DNA of 64,000 bases from Bradyrhizobium sp. dw_78 (GTDB taxonomy: Bacteria; Pseudomonadota; Alphaproteobacteria; Rhizobiales; Xanthobacteraceae), in assembly GCF_018449525.1 (NCBI RefSeq), contig NZ_JAAVUS010000003.1, forward strand, positions 62,001 through 126,000. The letters run 5' to 3'. Both the position numbers and the translations under genes were made by a program. A model generated the notes under the pieces. The model had not been told where the DNA came from and did not search any database. It was given only the letters and a program-made list of their open reading frames with translations. Below, piece after piece: positions 27,100 through 36,208 of this stretch (position 1 is the first letter of the stretch; every line of letters begins with the position of its first letter).

Positions 27100-28308
27100 A
27101 TGCGCGATGTGTTCATTTGCGACGCCGTGAGGACCCCCATCGGCCGGTTCGGCGGCTCGCTGGCCAAGGTGCGTGCCGACGATCTGGCGGCTGCCCCGAT
27201 CAAGGCCCTGATGGCCAGGCATCCGAAGCTCGACTGGTCGGCGGTTGACGAGGTTTATTTCGGCTGCGCCAATCAGGCCGGCGAAGACAACCGCAACGTG
27301 GCGCGCATGGCGCTGCTACTCGCGGGCATGCCGGATTCGGTTCCGGGCCAGACCTTGAATCGGCTCTGCGCCTCCGGGCTCGATGCGGTCGGGGCCGCGG
27401 GGCGGGCGGTTCGCGCCGGCGAGATCGATTTCGCGGTCGCCGGCGGCGTCGAATCGATGACGCGGGCGCCGTTCGTGATGGGCAAGGCGGCGGAAGCGTT
27501 TTCGCGCTCGGCGGAGATCTTCGACACCACCATCGGCTGGCGCTTCATCAATCCGCTGATGAAGGCGCAATACGGCGTCGATGCAATGCCCGAGACCGGC
27601 GAGAATGTCGCCGAGGAATTCCAGATCTCGCGCGCCGATCAGGACGCGTTTGCGATCCGCTCGCAGCAGCGTGCCGGCCAGGCGATCGCCTCAGGCTATT
27701 TTGCCGAGGAAATCATCGCGATCTCGGCCCCCGGCGGCAAGACCGGCCCGATTACGGTCGACAAGGACGAGCATCCGCGTCCGGAAACCACGCTCGAAGG
27801 GCTGGCGAAGCTGAAGCCGATCGTGCGCAACCCCGGTACGGTGACTGCCGGCAACGCATCGGGCGTCAATGACGGCGCCGCCGCGATGATCCTCGCTTCC
27901 GAAGCCGCGGTGAAGAAGCACGGGCTGACGCCGCGGGCGCGAATCCTCGGCCTTGCCTCGGCGGCGGTACCGCCGCGCATCATGGGCATCGGGCCGGTGC
28001 CCGCGACCCGCAAGCTGATGGAGCGGCTGGGGCTGAAAATCAGCGATTTCGATTTGATCGAGCTCAATGAAGCCTTCGCTTCGCAGGGCATAGCGTGCCT
28101 GCGCCAACTCGGCGTCAAGGACGATGCCGACTTCGTCAATCCGCATGGCGGCGCCATCGCGCTCGGTCATCCCTTGGGAATGAGCGGCGCGCGGCTGGCG
28201 ATGACGGCGGTGCATGGCATGGAGAAGCGCGGCGGCAAGCGCGCGCTTGCCACGATGTGCGTCGGCGTCGGCCAGGGCGTGGCGATGGCGATCGAGAAGT
28301 TGAACTGA
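27100..28308 (+). CDS. pcaF: 3-oxoadipyl-CoA/3-oxo-5,6-dehydrosuberyl-CoA-type thiolase (beta-ketoadipyl-CoA thiolase)
   Basis: 402 aa with AGGGAGAG ahead of the ATG. Thiolase catalytic residues are complete: Cys in LNRLCASGLDA, His in GGAIALGHPLGMSGAR and Cys in MCVGVGQG. The sequence around VRTPIGRFGGSLAKVRADDLAA and GCANQAGEDNRNVARMA matches PcaF, which cleaves beta-ketoadipyl-CoA to succinyl-CoA and acetyl-CoA, the last step of protocatechuate degradation. Protocatechuate dioxygenase genes pcaH and pcaG follow, supporting the call over a generic acetyl-CoA acetyltransferase; phaA is a separate, distinct thiolase at 45.7 kb. Confidence 0.9.
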   Translation: MRDVFICDAVRTPIGRFGGSLAKVRADDLAAAPIKALMARHPKLDWSAVDEVYFGCANQAGEDNRNVARMALLLAGMPDSVPGQTLNRLCASGLDAVGAAGRAVRAGEIDFAVAGGVESMTRAPFVMGKAAEAFSRSAEIFDTTIGWRFINPLMKAQYGVDAMPETGENVAEEFQISRADQDAFAIRSQQRAGQAIASGYFAEEIIAISAPGGKTGPITVDKDEHPRPETTLEGLAKLKPIVRNPGTVTAGNASGVNDGAAAMILASEAAVKKHGLTPRARILGLASAAVPPRIMGIGPVPATRKLMERLGLKISDFDLIELNEAFASQGIACLRQLGVKDDADFVNPHGGAIALGHPLGMSGARLAMTAVHGMEKRGGKRALATMCVGVGQGVAMAIEKLN

Positions 28309-28324
28309 GGTCAATCAGTCAGGA

Positions 28325-28497
28325 GTCATTGCGGGGAGCGCGGCGACGTAACTTATCCTCCATCATTCCGGGGCGATGCAACGCATCGAGCTACGATGTG
28401 TAATTGCACATCGGGGAATCTTGAGATTCCGGGTCTGGTGCCGATGCACCATCCCGGAATGACGGAGGATAAATTGCGTTGTCTCGCGCGCAATGAC
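28325..28497. repeat. Nested palindromic repeats between pcaF and pcaH
   Basis: Outer arms GTCATTGCG (28325-28333) and CGCAATGAC (28489-28497) enclose a second palindrome whose arms TTATCCTCCATCATTCCGGG (from 28353) and CCCGGAATGACGGAGGATAA (to 28472) pair over 20 bases with one mismatch. Inside is GGGGAATC-TTGA-GATTCC. It looks like one repeat element placed within another. It may separate pcaF from pcaHG transcriptionally. Confidence 0.75.
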
Positions 28498-28523
28498 GAG
28501 AAAGCATAGGAGGAGGAAACAAC

Positions 28524-29225
28524 ATGACCCTCATCTATCCCGTCGAGAGCAACATCGCGCATCCACCGCGGCTGTCGCCGGACTATCGCAGCACCTTGAA
28601 ACGATCGCCGCAAAAGCCGCTGATCCCGATGCGCCACACGCTGTCGGAACTGACCGGACCGGTATACGGCCACGCAACGGTGCGCGAGAACGATCACGAT
28701 CTCACCATCCAGCACAAGGGCGAGCCGCTCGGCGAGCGCATCATCGTGCATGGCCATGTGCTTGATGAGGACGGCCGCGGCGTGCCGGACGCGCTGGTCG
28801 AGTTATGGCAGGCCAATGCCTGCGGCCGCTACGTCCATGTCGTCGATCAGCATCCGGCGCCGCTCGATCCGAATTTCACCGGCGCAGGCCGCGCGCAGAC
28901 CAATGCCGAGGGCTATTACAAGTTCATCACGGTGAAGCCCGGCGCCTATCCCTGGGGCAACCATCCCAACGCCTGGCGCCCGGCGCATATCCATTTCTCC
29001 GTGTTCGGCTATTCCTTCATCTCGCGCCTGGTCACGCAGATGTATTTTCCGGGCGATCCGCTGTTTCCGTTCGATCCGATCTTCAATTCGGTGCCGGACG
29101 AGAAGGCCCGGGCGCGGCTGGTCTCCGCGTTCGACCTGGAGAACACCCAGCCGAACTGGGCGCTTTGCTACCGCTTCAACATTGTGCTGCGCGGACGCAA
29201 TGCCACGCCGATGGAGACGAAATAG
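28524..29225 (+). CDS. pcaH: Protocatechuate 3,4-dioxygenase beta subunit
   Basis: 233 aa with a strong AGGAGGA ribosome site. The iron ligands of the beta subunit are visible in the family segments: Tyr in NACGRYVHV, Tyr in PGAYPWGNHPNAWRPAHIHFSVFG with the two histidines. It forms the catalytic Fe(III) ring-cleaving enzyme with PcaG, converting protocatechuate to beta-carboxy-muconate. The stop codon overlaps the pcaG start by one base, ensuring equal synthesis. Confidence 0.95.
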   Translation: MTLIYPVESNIAHPPRLSPDYRSTLKRSPQKPLIPMRHTLSELTGPVYGHATVRENDHDLTIQHKGEPLGERIIVHGHVLDEDGRGVPDALVELWQANACGRYVHVVDQHPAPLDPNFTGAGRAQTNAEGYYKFITVKPGAYPWGNHPNAWRPAHIHFSVFGYSFISRLVTQMYFPGDPLFPFDPIFNSVPDEKARARLVSAFDLENTQPNWALCYRFNIVLRGRNATPMETK

Positions 29226-29827
29226 TGCAAGAGAAAGTCGAGGGACTTACGCCATCGCAGACTGTCGGTCCGTTCTTCAAATACGGGCTGACGCCGGGTG
29301 GCGCATATGACTGGAACGATGCCTTCACAAACAATCTGGTTACGCCGGAGACGTCCGGTGATCGCATCCGCGTCGAGGGCCGGGTGCTTGACGGCGACGG
29401 CCAGCCGGTGCCCGATTGCATGCTGGAGATCTGGCAGGCCGACGCGCAGGGGCGCTTTTCCGATCCGCAGGACAGGCGCGCGCTGCCGAATTCGACCTTC
29501 AAGGGATTCGGCCGTTGCGGCACCGACGCCAATGGCGATTATGTGTTCGACACCATCCGTCCAGGCTCGGTGCCAGATCCCGACGGCAAGCCGCAGGCGC
29601 CGCATCTTCTGCTCGCCATCTTCGCGCGCGGCATGCTGCTGCATCTCTATACGCGGATTTATTTCGGCGGCGAGGCCGGCAATGCTGCCGATCCCGTGAT
29701 GGCGCTGGTGCCGGCCGACCGGCGCGCGACGCTGATCGCCACGCGCCAGCCCGGCAATGGCAACGCCGTCTACCATTTCGATATCCGCCTGCAGGGCGAG
29801 AACGAGACGGTGTTTTTCGATCTGTGA
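29225..29827 (+). CDS. pcaG: Protocatechuate 3,4-dioxygenase alpha subunit
   Basis: 200 aa from GTG 29225, whose G is the last base of the pcaH stop. GLTPSQTVGPFF at the N terminus is the standard PcaG opening, and DGQPVPDCMLEIWQADAQGRF and HLYTRIYFGGEA are family blocks. The alpha subunit lacks the iron ligands, as expected. With PcaH it makes the (alpha-beta)n dioxygenase. The later steps of the ortho pathway (pcaB, pcaC, pcaD, pcaIJ) are not in this window. Confidence 0.94.
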   Translation: MQEKVEGLTPSQTVGPFFKYGLTPGGAYDWNDAFTNNLVTPETSGDRIRVEGRVLDGDGQPVPDCMLEIWQADAQGRFSDPQDRRALPNSTFKGFGRCGTDANGDYVFDTIRPGSVPDPDGKPQAPHLLLAIFARGMLLHLYTRIYFGGEAGNAADPVMALVPADRRATLIATRQPGNGNAVYHFDIRLQGENETVFFDL

Positions 29828-29856
29828 AGGTTGCCCTCGCGGCACTTCGCATCGTC

Positions 29857-29879
29857 ATGGCCGGGCCTGACCCGGCCAT
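29857..29879. terminator. Perfect hairpin between convergent pcaG and emrB-like gene
   Basis: ATGGCCGGG (29857-29865), loop CCTGA, CCCGGCCAT (29871-29879): a perfect 9-bp stem of the dispersed GGCCGGG palindrome type. It lies 30 bases after the pcaG stop and 33 before the convergent transporter stop. No T tract, so any termination would be of repeat-hairpin type. Confidence 0.6.
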
Positions 29880-29911
29880 CCACCGATTAAAGCCTTAGCG
29901 GTGCGCCGCTT

Positions 29912-31486
29912 TCAATCCATCACCGCCGCATGTTCCGCCGCATCGGCCGGGTTGGCCGATTGCGCGCGCAGGGCCACTTTCGTCGAGCCGACGATGATCG
30001 CGAGCGGAATCGAGCCCAGGATGAAGAACATCACCAGCTGATAGTCGCGCGCGAAGGCGATGATCTGGGCCTGCGCGGTAACGACGACATCCGCCAAAGC
30101 GCGGCCGGAGTCGGAATTCAGGTCGATCAGGCCGCGAACGTCCGGCATCTGCAGCGACTGGTTGAACGGATTGATATGCTCCGACAGGACCGCATAGGTG
30201 CGGCGTCCGCCTTCGGTGAGCTGTGCGATGACGACGGAAATGCCGATCGAGCTTGCGACGTTGCGCAACAGGGTCAGCATCGAGGTGCCGTCGGTGCGCA
30301 GGTGGTTGGGCAGAGTCAGGAACGCCACCGTGGAGAGCGGCACGAACACCAGCCCGAAGCCGAAGCCCTGGATGATGCTGATGGTCACGATCTCCGGAAC
30401 GCCGGTCTGATCGGTCCAGCCGGTCATGTAGAACAGCGACAGGCCGGTCAGGCCCAATCCGGCGATGATCAGCGTGCGCGCCTCGATAAAGCGCATCATG
30501 CGGCCGACCAGCATCATCGCGACGAAGGTGCCACAGCCGCGGCTCGCCAGCAGCACGCCGGCGGTGATGATCGGATAGCCGATCACGTTCTGCAAATAGG
30601 GCGATGACAGCGCCATGGTCGAGTACAGCACCAGACCCATCACCGTCATGAACACGCAGCCGCCGACGAAATTCCTGTCCGTGAAGATCGCAAACTGGAT
30701 GAACGGCTTCTCGGTGGTGAATGAGTGCGCGAAGAAATAATAAAAGCCGACCACCGCGACGACAAACTCGATGATGATTTCGTTGGATTCCAGCCAGCCG
30801 AGCTGTTCGCCGCGGTCGAGCGCGATTTGCAGCGAGCCGATGCCGACCGCGAGCGCCGCGAAGCCGAACCAGTCGAACCGCAATTCGAGATTCTTCTTGG
30901 TCTCGTCCATGAAGACCATGAGACCGGCCACCGTGACGATGCCGAACGGGATGTTGACGAAGAACACCCAATGCCAGGAATAGGTCTCGGTCAGCCAGGC
31001 GCCGAGCGAGGGCCCCATGATCGGGCCCATCATCACGCCCATGCCCCAGATCGACATCGCCTTGGCGCGCTCATGCAGCGCATAGGAGTCGAGCATCACC
31101 GCCTGCGACAGCGGCACCAGCGCCGCGCCGAACATGCCCTGCAGCAAGCGGAACAGCACCATCTGGTTGATGTCCTGCGCCAGGCCGCACATCACCGAGG
31201 CGATGGTGAAGCCGGCCGAGCAGATGATGAAGACGCGCTTGCGGCCGAAGCGGTTGGCGATCCAGCCCACTGGCGCCGTCATGATCGCCGCCGCCACGAT
31301 ATAGGACGTCAGCACCCAGTTGATCTGGTCCTGCGACGCCGACAGCGTGCCCTGCATGTAAGGCAGCGCGACGTTGGCGATGGTGGTGTCCAGCGCCTGC
31401 ATGATCGTTGCCGTCATGGCGCAGATCGTCACCATGTTCCGGCGCATGCCGGGGACGGCGCTGGACGCCGCGGGCGTCGGGCTCAT
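29912..31486 (-). CDS. MFS multidrug efflux protein, DHA2/EmrB family
   Basis: 524 aa, 14 membrane helices expected. The motif A region WIANRFGRKRVFI, the WHWVFFVNIPFGIV segment and PIMGPSLGAWLTETYSW are typical of EmrB/QacA transporters, which export hydrophobic drugs by proton antiport. It follows the EmrA-like gene after four bases and is the last gene of marR-emrA-emrB. With EmrA and an outer-membrane channel it would form a tripartite pump. Substrates are not predictable. Confidence 0.92.
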   Translation of the reverse strand: MSPTPAASSAVPGMRRNMVTICAMTATIMQALDTTIANVALPYMQGTLSASQDQINWVLTSYIVAAAIMTAPVGWIANRFGRKRVFIICSAGFTIASVMCGLAQDINQMVLFRLLQGMFGAALVPLSQAVMLDSYALHERAKAMSIWGMGVMMGPIMGPSLGAWLTETYSWHWVFFVNIPFGIVTVAGLMVFMDETKKNLELRFDWFGFAALAVGIGSLQIALDRGEQLGWLESNEIIIEFVVAVVGFYYFFAHSFTTEKPFIQFAIFTDRNFVGGCVFMTVMGLVLYSTMALSSPYLQNVIGYPIITAGVLLASRGCGTFVAMMLVGRMMRFIEARTLIIAGLGLTGLSLFYMTGWTDQTGVPEIVTISIIQGFGFGLVFVPLSTVAFLTLPNHLRTDGTSMLTLLRNVASSIGISVVIAQLTEGGRRTYAVLSEHINPFNQSLQMPDVRGLIDLNSDSGRALADVVVTAQAQIIAFARDYQLVMFFILGSIPLAIIVGSTKVALRAQSANPADAAEHAAVMD

Positions 31487-31490
31487 GGCG

Positions 31491-32648
31491 TTAGTCCTGG
31501 CTCGCCGCGGCCCGCGAGAAGCCGAGCAGCGCCGCGAGCGACCGGTGATGGCCGGTGTCGATCGTGGTGTAGGCGCTCATGCCGGCCTTCAGCTTCTGCA
31601 CGTATTTGTCGTTGCTGTCGAAATAGATCCTGACCGGGATGCGCTGCACCACCTTGACGAAATTGCCGGTGGCGTTCTGCGGCGGCAGGATCGCGAATTG
31701 CGCGCCGGTGCCGGGGCTCAGCGAACCGACGCTGCCCTTGAAGGCATGGTCGGGAAAGGCGTCGACGTCGATATCGACCTGCTGCCCCACCGCGAGATGG
31801 GTGAAGTCCGATTCCTTCAAATTGGCGTCGACCCAGGGCTTGGCGACGTCGATGACGCTGAACACCGGCGTGCCGGCGACGACGAAGCGGCCGAGCTGGA
31901 TCTGGTCGACCTGGGTGGCGATGCCGGCCATCGGCGCGCGCATCACGGTGTGGTCGAGATTGCGCTCGGCCTGGGCCAGCGCGGCCTTGGCCTGATAATA
32001 GGGCGGGAATTCCTCGAGCGGCAGATCGTCCCTGCCGAGCAACTGGGTTTTGGCCGAGGAAAGCTGCTGCTGGACGAAGGCGTATTCCGCCTGCGTGGTA
32101 ACCAGCGCCGTCGAAGCGTTGTCGAGGTCGAGCTGCGAGCCGAAACTGCTCTTGGCAAGCGTCGACTTGCGGTCAACGTCGCGTTGCTTCAGGTCGGAGG
32201 CCTGCTGCATCAGGTCGGCCATCTGCTGGTAAATCTTGATGTTGGAGCCGAGGTTGTTGAAGGTGGTCTTGGCCTGTTCAAGCGCGGCCCTGGCCTGGTC
32301 CGCGGCCAGCCGGAACGGCACCGGATCGATCTCGAACAACACGTCGCCCTGCTGGACCAGCTGTCCTTCCTTGACCACGACCTTCTCGATCTTGCCGGAA
32401 ATATCGGGGGTGATCAGCACCTTCTGTGCGCCGACATAAGCGTCGTCGGTGCCGACATAGCGGCCGCCGCTGAGATAGAAGGCGAATCCGCCGATGATAG
32501 CCACGATCGGCAGCACCACGAGCAGCAGCACGCGGCGGTAGCGCCGCAGGCCGCCGACCAGACTGCGCCGCGGCGCGGCAGCGCTCTTGCCGGAATCCCG
32601 CGGATTGTCCTTCTGTTCGGGTTTAAATTTGAGGACGGGGTCAGCCAT
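31491..32648 (-). CDS. HlyD-family membrane fusion protein (EmrA-type)
   Basis: 385 aa. One N-terminal membrane helix (about 38-58), then a barrel-sandwich lipoyl half GGRYVGTDDAYVGAQKVLITPDISG, a long alpha-hairpin with Gln-rich coiled segments (about 120-230), the second lipoyl half and a beta-barrel ending IPVRIYFDSND. This is the EmrA/HlyD adaptor that links the inner-membrane pump to an outer-membrane channel. Its start overlaps the MarR stop by eight bases, indicating one transcript. Confidence 0.92.
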   Translation of the reverse strand: MADPVLKFKPEQKDNPRDSGKSAAAPRRSLVGGLRRYRRVLLLVVLPIVAIIGGFAFYLSGGRYVGTDDAYVGAQKVLITPDISGKIEKVVVKEGQLVQQGDVLFEIDPVPFRLAADQARAALEQAKTTFNNLGSNIKIYQQMADLMQQASDLKQRDVDRKSTLAKSSFGSQLDLDNASTALVTTQAEYAFVQQQLSSAKTQLLGRDDLPLEEFPPYYQAKAALAQAERNLDHTVMRAPMAGIATQVDQIQLGRFVVAGTPVFSVIDVAKPWVDANLKESDFTHLAVGQQVDIDVDAFPDHAFKGSVGSLSPGTGAQFAILPPQNATGNFVKVVQRIPVRIYFDSNDKYVQKLKAGMSAYTTIDTGHHRSLAALLGFSRAAASQD

Positions 32649-33123
32649 AAACTTGTTCTTTCTTTGCGGACGCGCCGGACGGATCCTGGATCGCGTGACG
32701 CACGTTTTCCTTGATCAATTCCAGTTGGGTGAGCAGGCGATGCGCATCGGCCGGATTGATGCCGCCGAGCGCGGTCGAGGTGATTTCGGAGCGTAGCCCG
32801 CTCAGTTTTCCAAGCAGCGGACGCGCGGCCTTGCGCAGATAGAGCCGGTTGACACGGCGGTCGGTCTCGTCGCCGCGGCGCTCGATCCAGCCGCTCTCGC
32901 ACAGCTTGTCGATCAGCCGCGTCAGCGTAATCGGCTGCATTTCCATCTGTTCGGCGAGTTCCGTCTGCTTCAGGCCTTCAACTCGCTCGACCTTGACCAG
33001 CACCGCCCATTGCGCACGGGTGATGCCGTGTCGCGCGGCCTGCTTGTCGGCGTAAAGCCGCATCAGGCGTTGCAATTCACCCAAGGTAAACAGGAAGTTC
33101 ATGTCCACGGGACCGTGGGGCAT
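32641..33123 (-). CDS. MarR family regulator of the emrAB-like operon
   Basis: 160 aa. The winged-helix region reads LKQTELAEQMEMQPITLTRLIDKL then GWIERRGDETDRRVNRLYL, which is the recognition helix and DxRxxxxxLT wing of MarR proteins. As first gene of the operon it most likely represses itself and the pump, with release by a pump substrate. A perfect 14-bp palindrome at 33157-33170 lies just upstream and is the best operator candidate. Start ATG 33123 is used; ATG 33102 is an internal alternative. Confidence 0.9.
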   Translation of the reverse strand: MPHGPVDMNFLFTLGELQRLMRLYADKQAARHGITRAQWAVLVKVERVEGLKQTELAEQMEMQPITLTRLIDKLCESGWIERRGDETDRRVNRLYLRKAARPLLGKLSGLRSEITSTALGGINPADAHRLLTQLELIKENVRHAIQDPSGASAKKEQVYG

Positions 33124-33156
33124 CGCGGTTATTCATCTCCGTAAGCTTGAGATATA

Positions 33157-33170
33157 ATAAGCTAGCTTAT
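33157..33170. promoter_or_regulatory. Perfect 14-bp palindrome, candidate MarR operator
   Basis: ATAAGCTAGCTTAT is self-complementary and sits in an AT-rich stretch (33148-33180) 34 bases upstream of the marR-type start, between it and the divergent Zur-like gene. Its length and position fit a MarR dimer site overlapping the promoter. No experimental support is available here. Confidence 0.6.
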
Positions 33171-33297
33171 GAATTAATCATGGCAGGTTAATGGAAGGCT
33201 GCCCCGCCAGAAGCACATGGCTCGAATCGGCGGGAATCTCGGTAAAAATACCGGCAAGGATTTGGGATTATCCGACGAAATGCTACATCATGGTGGA

Positions 33298-33789
33298 ATG
33301 ACAGCCGTCAGACCGACATTTCCGACCCCCGATCATGACCACGGCCGCTGCGCCGCGGACGCGCTATCGCATGCCGAGCGGGTCTGCGAGCGGCGGGCGC
33401 AGAAATTCACCCCGATCCGGCGGCAGGTGCTGGAAGCGCTGTTGTCCAGCCACCGGCCGCTCGGCGCCTATGAGGTGATCGACGAACTTGCCAAATCGAT
33501 GCCGCGGCCGGCGCCGATCACGGTGTACCGCGCGCTGGATTTCTTGATGAACAACGGGCTCGTGCATCGCATCGAAAGCCGCAACGCCTACCTGGCCTGC
33601 GCGCACGACCACGATGCCGCCGCGATGATCGCCTTCTTGATCTGCGAACAATGCGGCTCGGTCGGAGAGATTCCGGCCGCGCCCCTGGCGCAAAGCCTCA
33701 ACGCCGCGGCGCGCGCCACCGGCTTTACGCCGACATTGTCGGTGGTCGAAATCACCGGCACCTGCGCGCATTGTCAGAAGGCATCCTGA
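33298..33789 (+). CDS. zur: Fur-family transcriptional regulator, Zur-like
   Basis: 163 aa from ATG 33298. The winged helix is at about 35-90 (RRQVLEALLSSHRPLGAYEVIDEL, ITVYRALDFLMNNGLVHRIESRNAY), followed by ligand-rich HDHD, ICEQCGSVGE and the C-terminal GTCAHC. Two CxxC pairs and a His-rich N-terminal segment are characteristic of the zinc-sensing Zur subgroup rather than iron-sensing Fur. It would repress zinc uptake genes when zinc is plentiful. No zinc transporter (znuABC) is next to it in this window. Confidence 0.8.
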   Translation: MTAVRPTFPTPDHDHGRCAADALSHAERVCERRAQKFTPIRRQVLEALLSSHRPLGAYEVIDELAKSMPRPAPITVYRALDFLMNNGLVHRIESRNAYLACAHDHDAAAMIAFLICEQCGSVGEIPAAPLAQSLNAAARATGFTPTLSVVEITGTCAHCQKAS

Positions 33790-33846
33790 GCGGATAACCA
33801 CCACGGAAAACAACAACGCGGTGTCAAGCCGCGCCCCTGGGAAGAA

Positions 33847-34800
33847 ATGTCGTCAAATCAACTGAACCTGCCGGCGGGGCGTCCGCTCAGCCCGTCCGCC
33901 GTCGCGCTGATGCTGATGTTGTGCCTGAGCTGGGGGTTCAACCAGATCGCAGTCAAGCTGGCGCTGCCGGATATTCCGCCGATGCTGCAGGCGACCTTCC
34001 GTTCCGCAGGGGCGTTGCCCGTGCTGCTGCTGATCGCATGGCTGCGCGGCGTGAAGCTGTTCGAACGCGACGGCACGCTTGGCGCCGGGCTGTTCGCGGG
34101 TGCGGTGTTCGGCATCGAATTCATGCTGATCTACAGCGGCCTGCTTTTGACGTCGGCCTCGCGCGCGGTGGTGTTTCTCTACACCGCGCCGTTTTTCGTG
34201 GCGCTCGGCTCCTATCAATTCCTCGGCGAGCGCCTGACCGCCTCGCAATGGGGCGGACTGGCGTTGAGCTTTGCCGGCGTGGCGCTCGCGATCGGCGTTC
34301 CCCAGGCCGATGTCGATGCCAGGGTGCTCCTGGGCGATATCCTGATCGTGTGCGGCGGCGCGCTGTGGGCGGCCACGACGATCGTCGCGAAAGCCACCGC
34401 GTTGCGCACGGCGCCGCCGGAAAAAGTGATGGTCTATCAGGTGACGCTGTCGATCCCGATTCTTGCCCTGGCGGCCTGGATGTCGGGCGAAACCCTGGTT
34501 CGGGTTCCGGGGCCGCTGGCATTGTCGCTCTTGGCCTACCAGGCGGTCTGGGTGGTCGGATTGACCTTCACGATCTGGTTTGGTCTGGTCCGGGCCTATT
34601 CTGCCAGCAAATTGTCGGCTTTTACCTTCATCACCCCTTTGTTTGGCGTCGTGGCTAGCTATTTCATCATGCATGATGCCTTGACGCTGGCCTTCGGTGC
34701 CGCGGCCCTGCTTGTGATTGCTGGACTTTTTCTGGTTAATCGCCCGAGGCCGTTGACGCCGGTTCCCGCCGATCCATTGCTGAATGTCACCAAAACCTGA
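33847..34800 (+). CDS. EamA/DMT family transporter
   Basis: 317 aa with ten membrane helices in two EamA repeats. The first begins [22 protein letters not shown], the second around [30 protein letters not shown] ribosome site precedes the ATG. Drug/metabolite transporters of this kind export amino acids or other small metabolites; substrate unknown. Two further EamA-type proteins are encoded at 47938 and 62671. It ends shortly before ispG. Confidence 0.88.
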   Translation: MSSNQLNLPAGRPLSPSAVALMLMLCLSWGFNQIAVKLALPDIPPMLQATFRSAGALPVLLLIAWLRGVKLFERDGTLGAGLFAGAVFGIEFMLIYSGLLLTSASRAVVFLYTAPFFVALGSYQFLGERLTASQWGGLALSFAGVALAIGVPQADVDARVLLGDILIVCGGALWAATTIVAKATALRTAPPEKVMVYQVTLSIPILALAAWMSGETLVRVPGPLALSLLAYQAVWVVGLTFTIWFGLVRAYSASKLSAFTFITPLFGVVASYFIMHDALTLAFGAAALLVIAGLFLVNRPRPLTPVPADPLLNVTKT

Positions 34801-34813
34801 TATTTGTGGTCCC

Positions 34814-36106
34814 ATGAACAAGCTCGAAAAACCGCTGCAAGATGACATCGCCGGCCCCAGGGCACGGCATCAAACCACCCAGGTCATGGTCGGCGAGGTC
34901 GCGGTCGGCGGGGGCGCCCCGATTGTCGTGCAATCGATGACCAATACCGACACCGCCGATATCGAAGGCACGGTGGCGCAGGTCGCGGCGCTGTCGCGGG
35001 CGGGCTCCGAGATGGTGCGGATCACGGTCGATCGCGAAGAGGCGGCGGCCGCGGTGCCCCATATCCGCGATGCCTTACGCAAGCGCGGCATCACCACGCC
35101 CCTGATCGGCGATTTCCACTATATCGGCCACAAACTGCTGGCCGACTATCCGGCCTGCGCCGAGGCGCTCGACAAATACCGCATCAATCCCGGCAATGTC
35201 GGCTTCAAGAACAAGCGCGATACGCAATTCGCCGACATCATCGAGATCGCGAACAAGAACGACAAGCCGGTCCGCATCGGCGCCAATTGGGGTTCGCTCG
35301 ATCAGGAACTGCTGACCAAGCTGATGGACGAGAACACCGCTTCGCCCAACCCGCGTGATACCCGCGCGGTGACCCGCGAGGCCATGGTGCAGTCGGCGCT
35401 GCTGTCGGCCGCACGGGCGCAGGAACTCGGCATGCCCAAAAACAGGATGATCCTTTCGGCAAAGGTTTCTGCCGTGCAGGATCTGATCGCGGTCTATCAG
35501 GATCTGGCGGCGCGTTCGGACTATGCGATCCATCTCGGCCTCACCGAAGCCGGCATGGGATCGAAGGGCATCGTGGCCTCGTCCGCGGCGCTCGGCATCC
35601 TGTTGCAGGACGGCATCGGCGACACCATCCGGATTTCGCTCACGCCCGAGCCCGGTGGTGATCGCACGCTCGAAGTCCAGGTCGCGCAGGAACTGTTGCA
35701 GACCATGGGCTTCCGCACCTTCGTGCCGCTGGTCGCGGCCTGCCCCGGCTGCGGCCGCACCACCTCGACCACGTTCCAGGAGCTGGCGCGCAGCATCCAG
35801 GATTTCATCCGCGACGAAATGCCGGGCTGGAAGACCCAATATCCGGGAGTCGAGAGCCTGAATGTCGCGGTGATGGGCTGCATCGTCAATGGCCCCGGCG
35901 AATCCAAGCACGCCAATATCGGCATCTCGCTGCCCGGCACCGGCGAAGCGCCGGCCGCGCCGGTGTTCGTCGACGGCAAGAAATTCCGTACCCTGCGCGG
36001 ACCGACCATCGCCGCCGACTTCAAGGCGCTGGTGATCGACTATATCGACCAGCGCTATGGCGGCGGCAGCAAGACGCCTGCGGCGATGGTGACGGCGGCG
36101 GAATAA
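34814..36106 (+). CDS. ispG: 4-hydroxy-3-methylbut-2-en-1-yl diphosphate synthase (flavodoxin) IspG
   Basis: 430 aa. The ATG at 34814 is chosen because an earlier in-frame ATG (34784) lies within the preceding gene. [22 protein letters not shown] is the IspG/GcpE opening; the C-terminal iron-sulfur ligands are in [13 protein letters not shown] and [10 protein letters not shown]. It reduces methylerythritol cyclodiphosphate in the non-mevalonate isoprenoid pathway. The mid part ([19 protein letters not shown] region) carries the insert usual in Gram-negative IspG. Confidence 0.97.
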   Translation: MNKLEKPLQDDIAGPRARHQTTQVMVGEVAVGGGAPIVVQSMTNTDTADIEGTVAQVAALSRAGSEMVRITVDREEAAAAVPHIRDALRKRGITTPLIGDFHYIGHKLLADYPACAEALDKYRINPGNVGFKNKRDTQFADIIEIANKNDKPVRIGANWGSLDQELLTKLMDENTASPNPRDTRAVTREAMVQSALLSAARAQELGMPKNRMILSAKVSAVQDLIAVYQDLAARSDYAIHLGLTEAGMGSKGIVASSAALGILLQDGIGDTIRISLTPEPGGDRTLEVQVAQELLQTMGFRTFVPLVAACPGCGRTTSTTFQELARSIQDFIRDEMPGWKTQYPGVESLNVAVMGCIVNGPGESKHANIGISLPGTGEAPAAPVFVDGKKFRTLRGPTIAADFKALVIDYIDQRYGGGSKTPAAMVTAAE

Positions 36107-36208
36107 TCCTTTCGCCGCAACGCCGAAAACTAGAAAAAGCCACGCTCATTTTGCGCTTCCTTCGGCGCGGGCTACGGTGCCTCCAATCACGCGCGATGGG
36201 AGAACATC

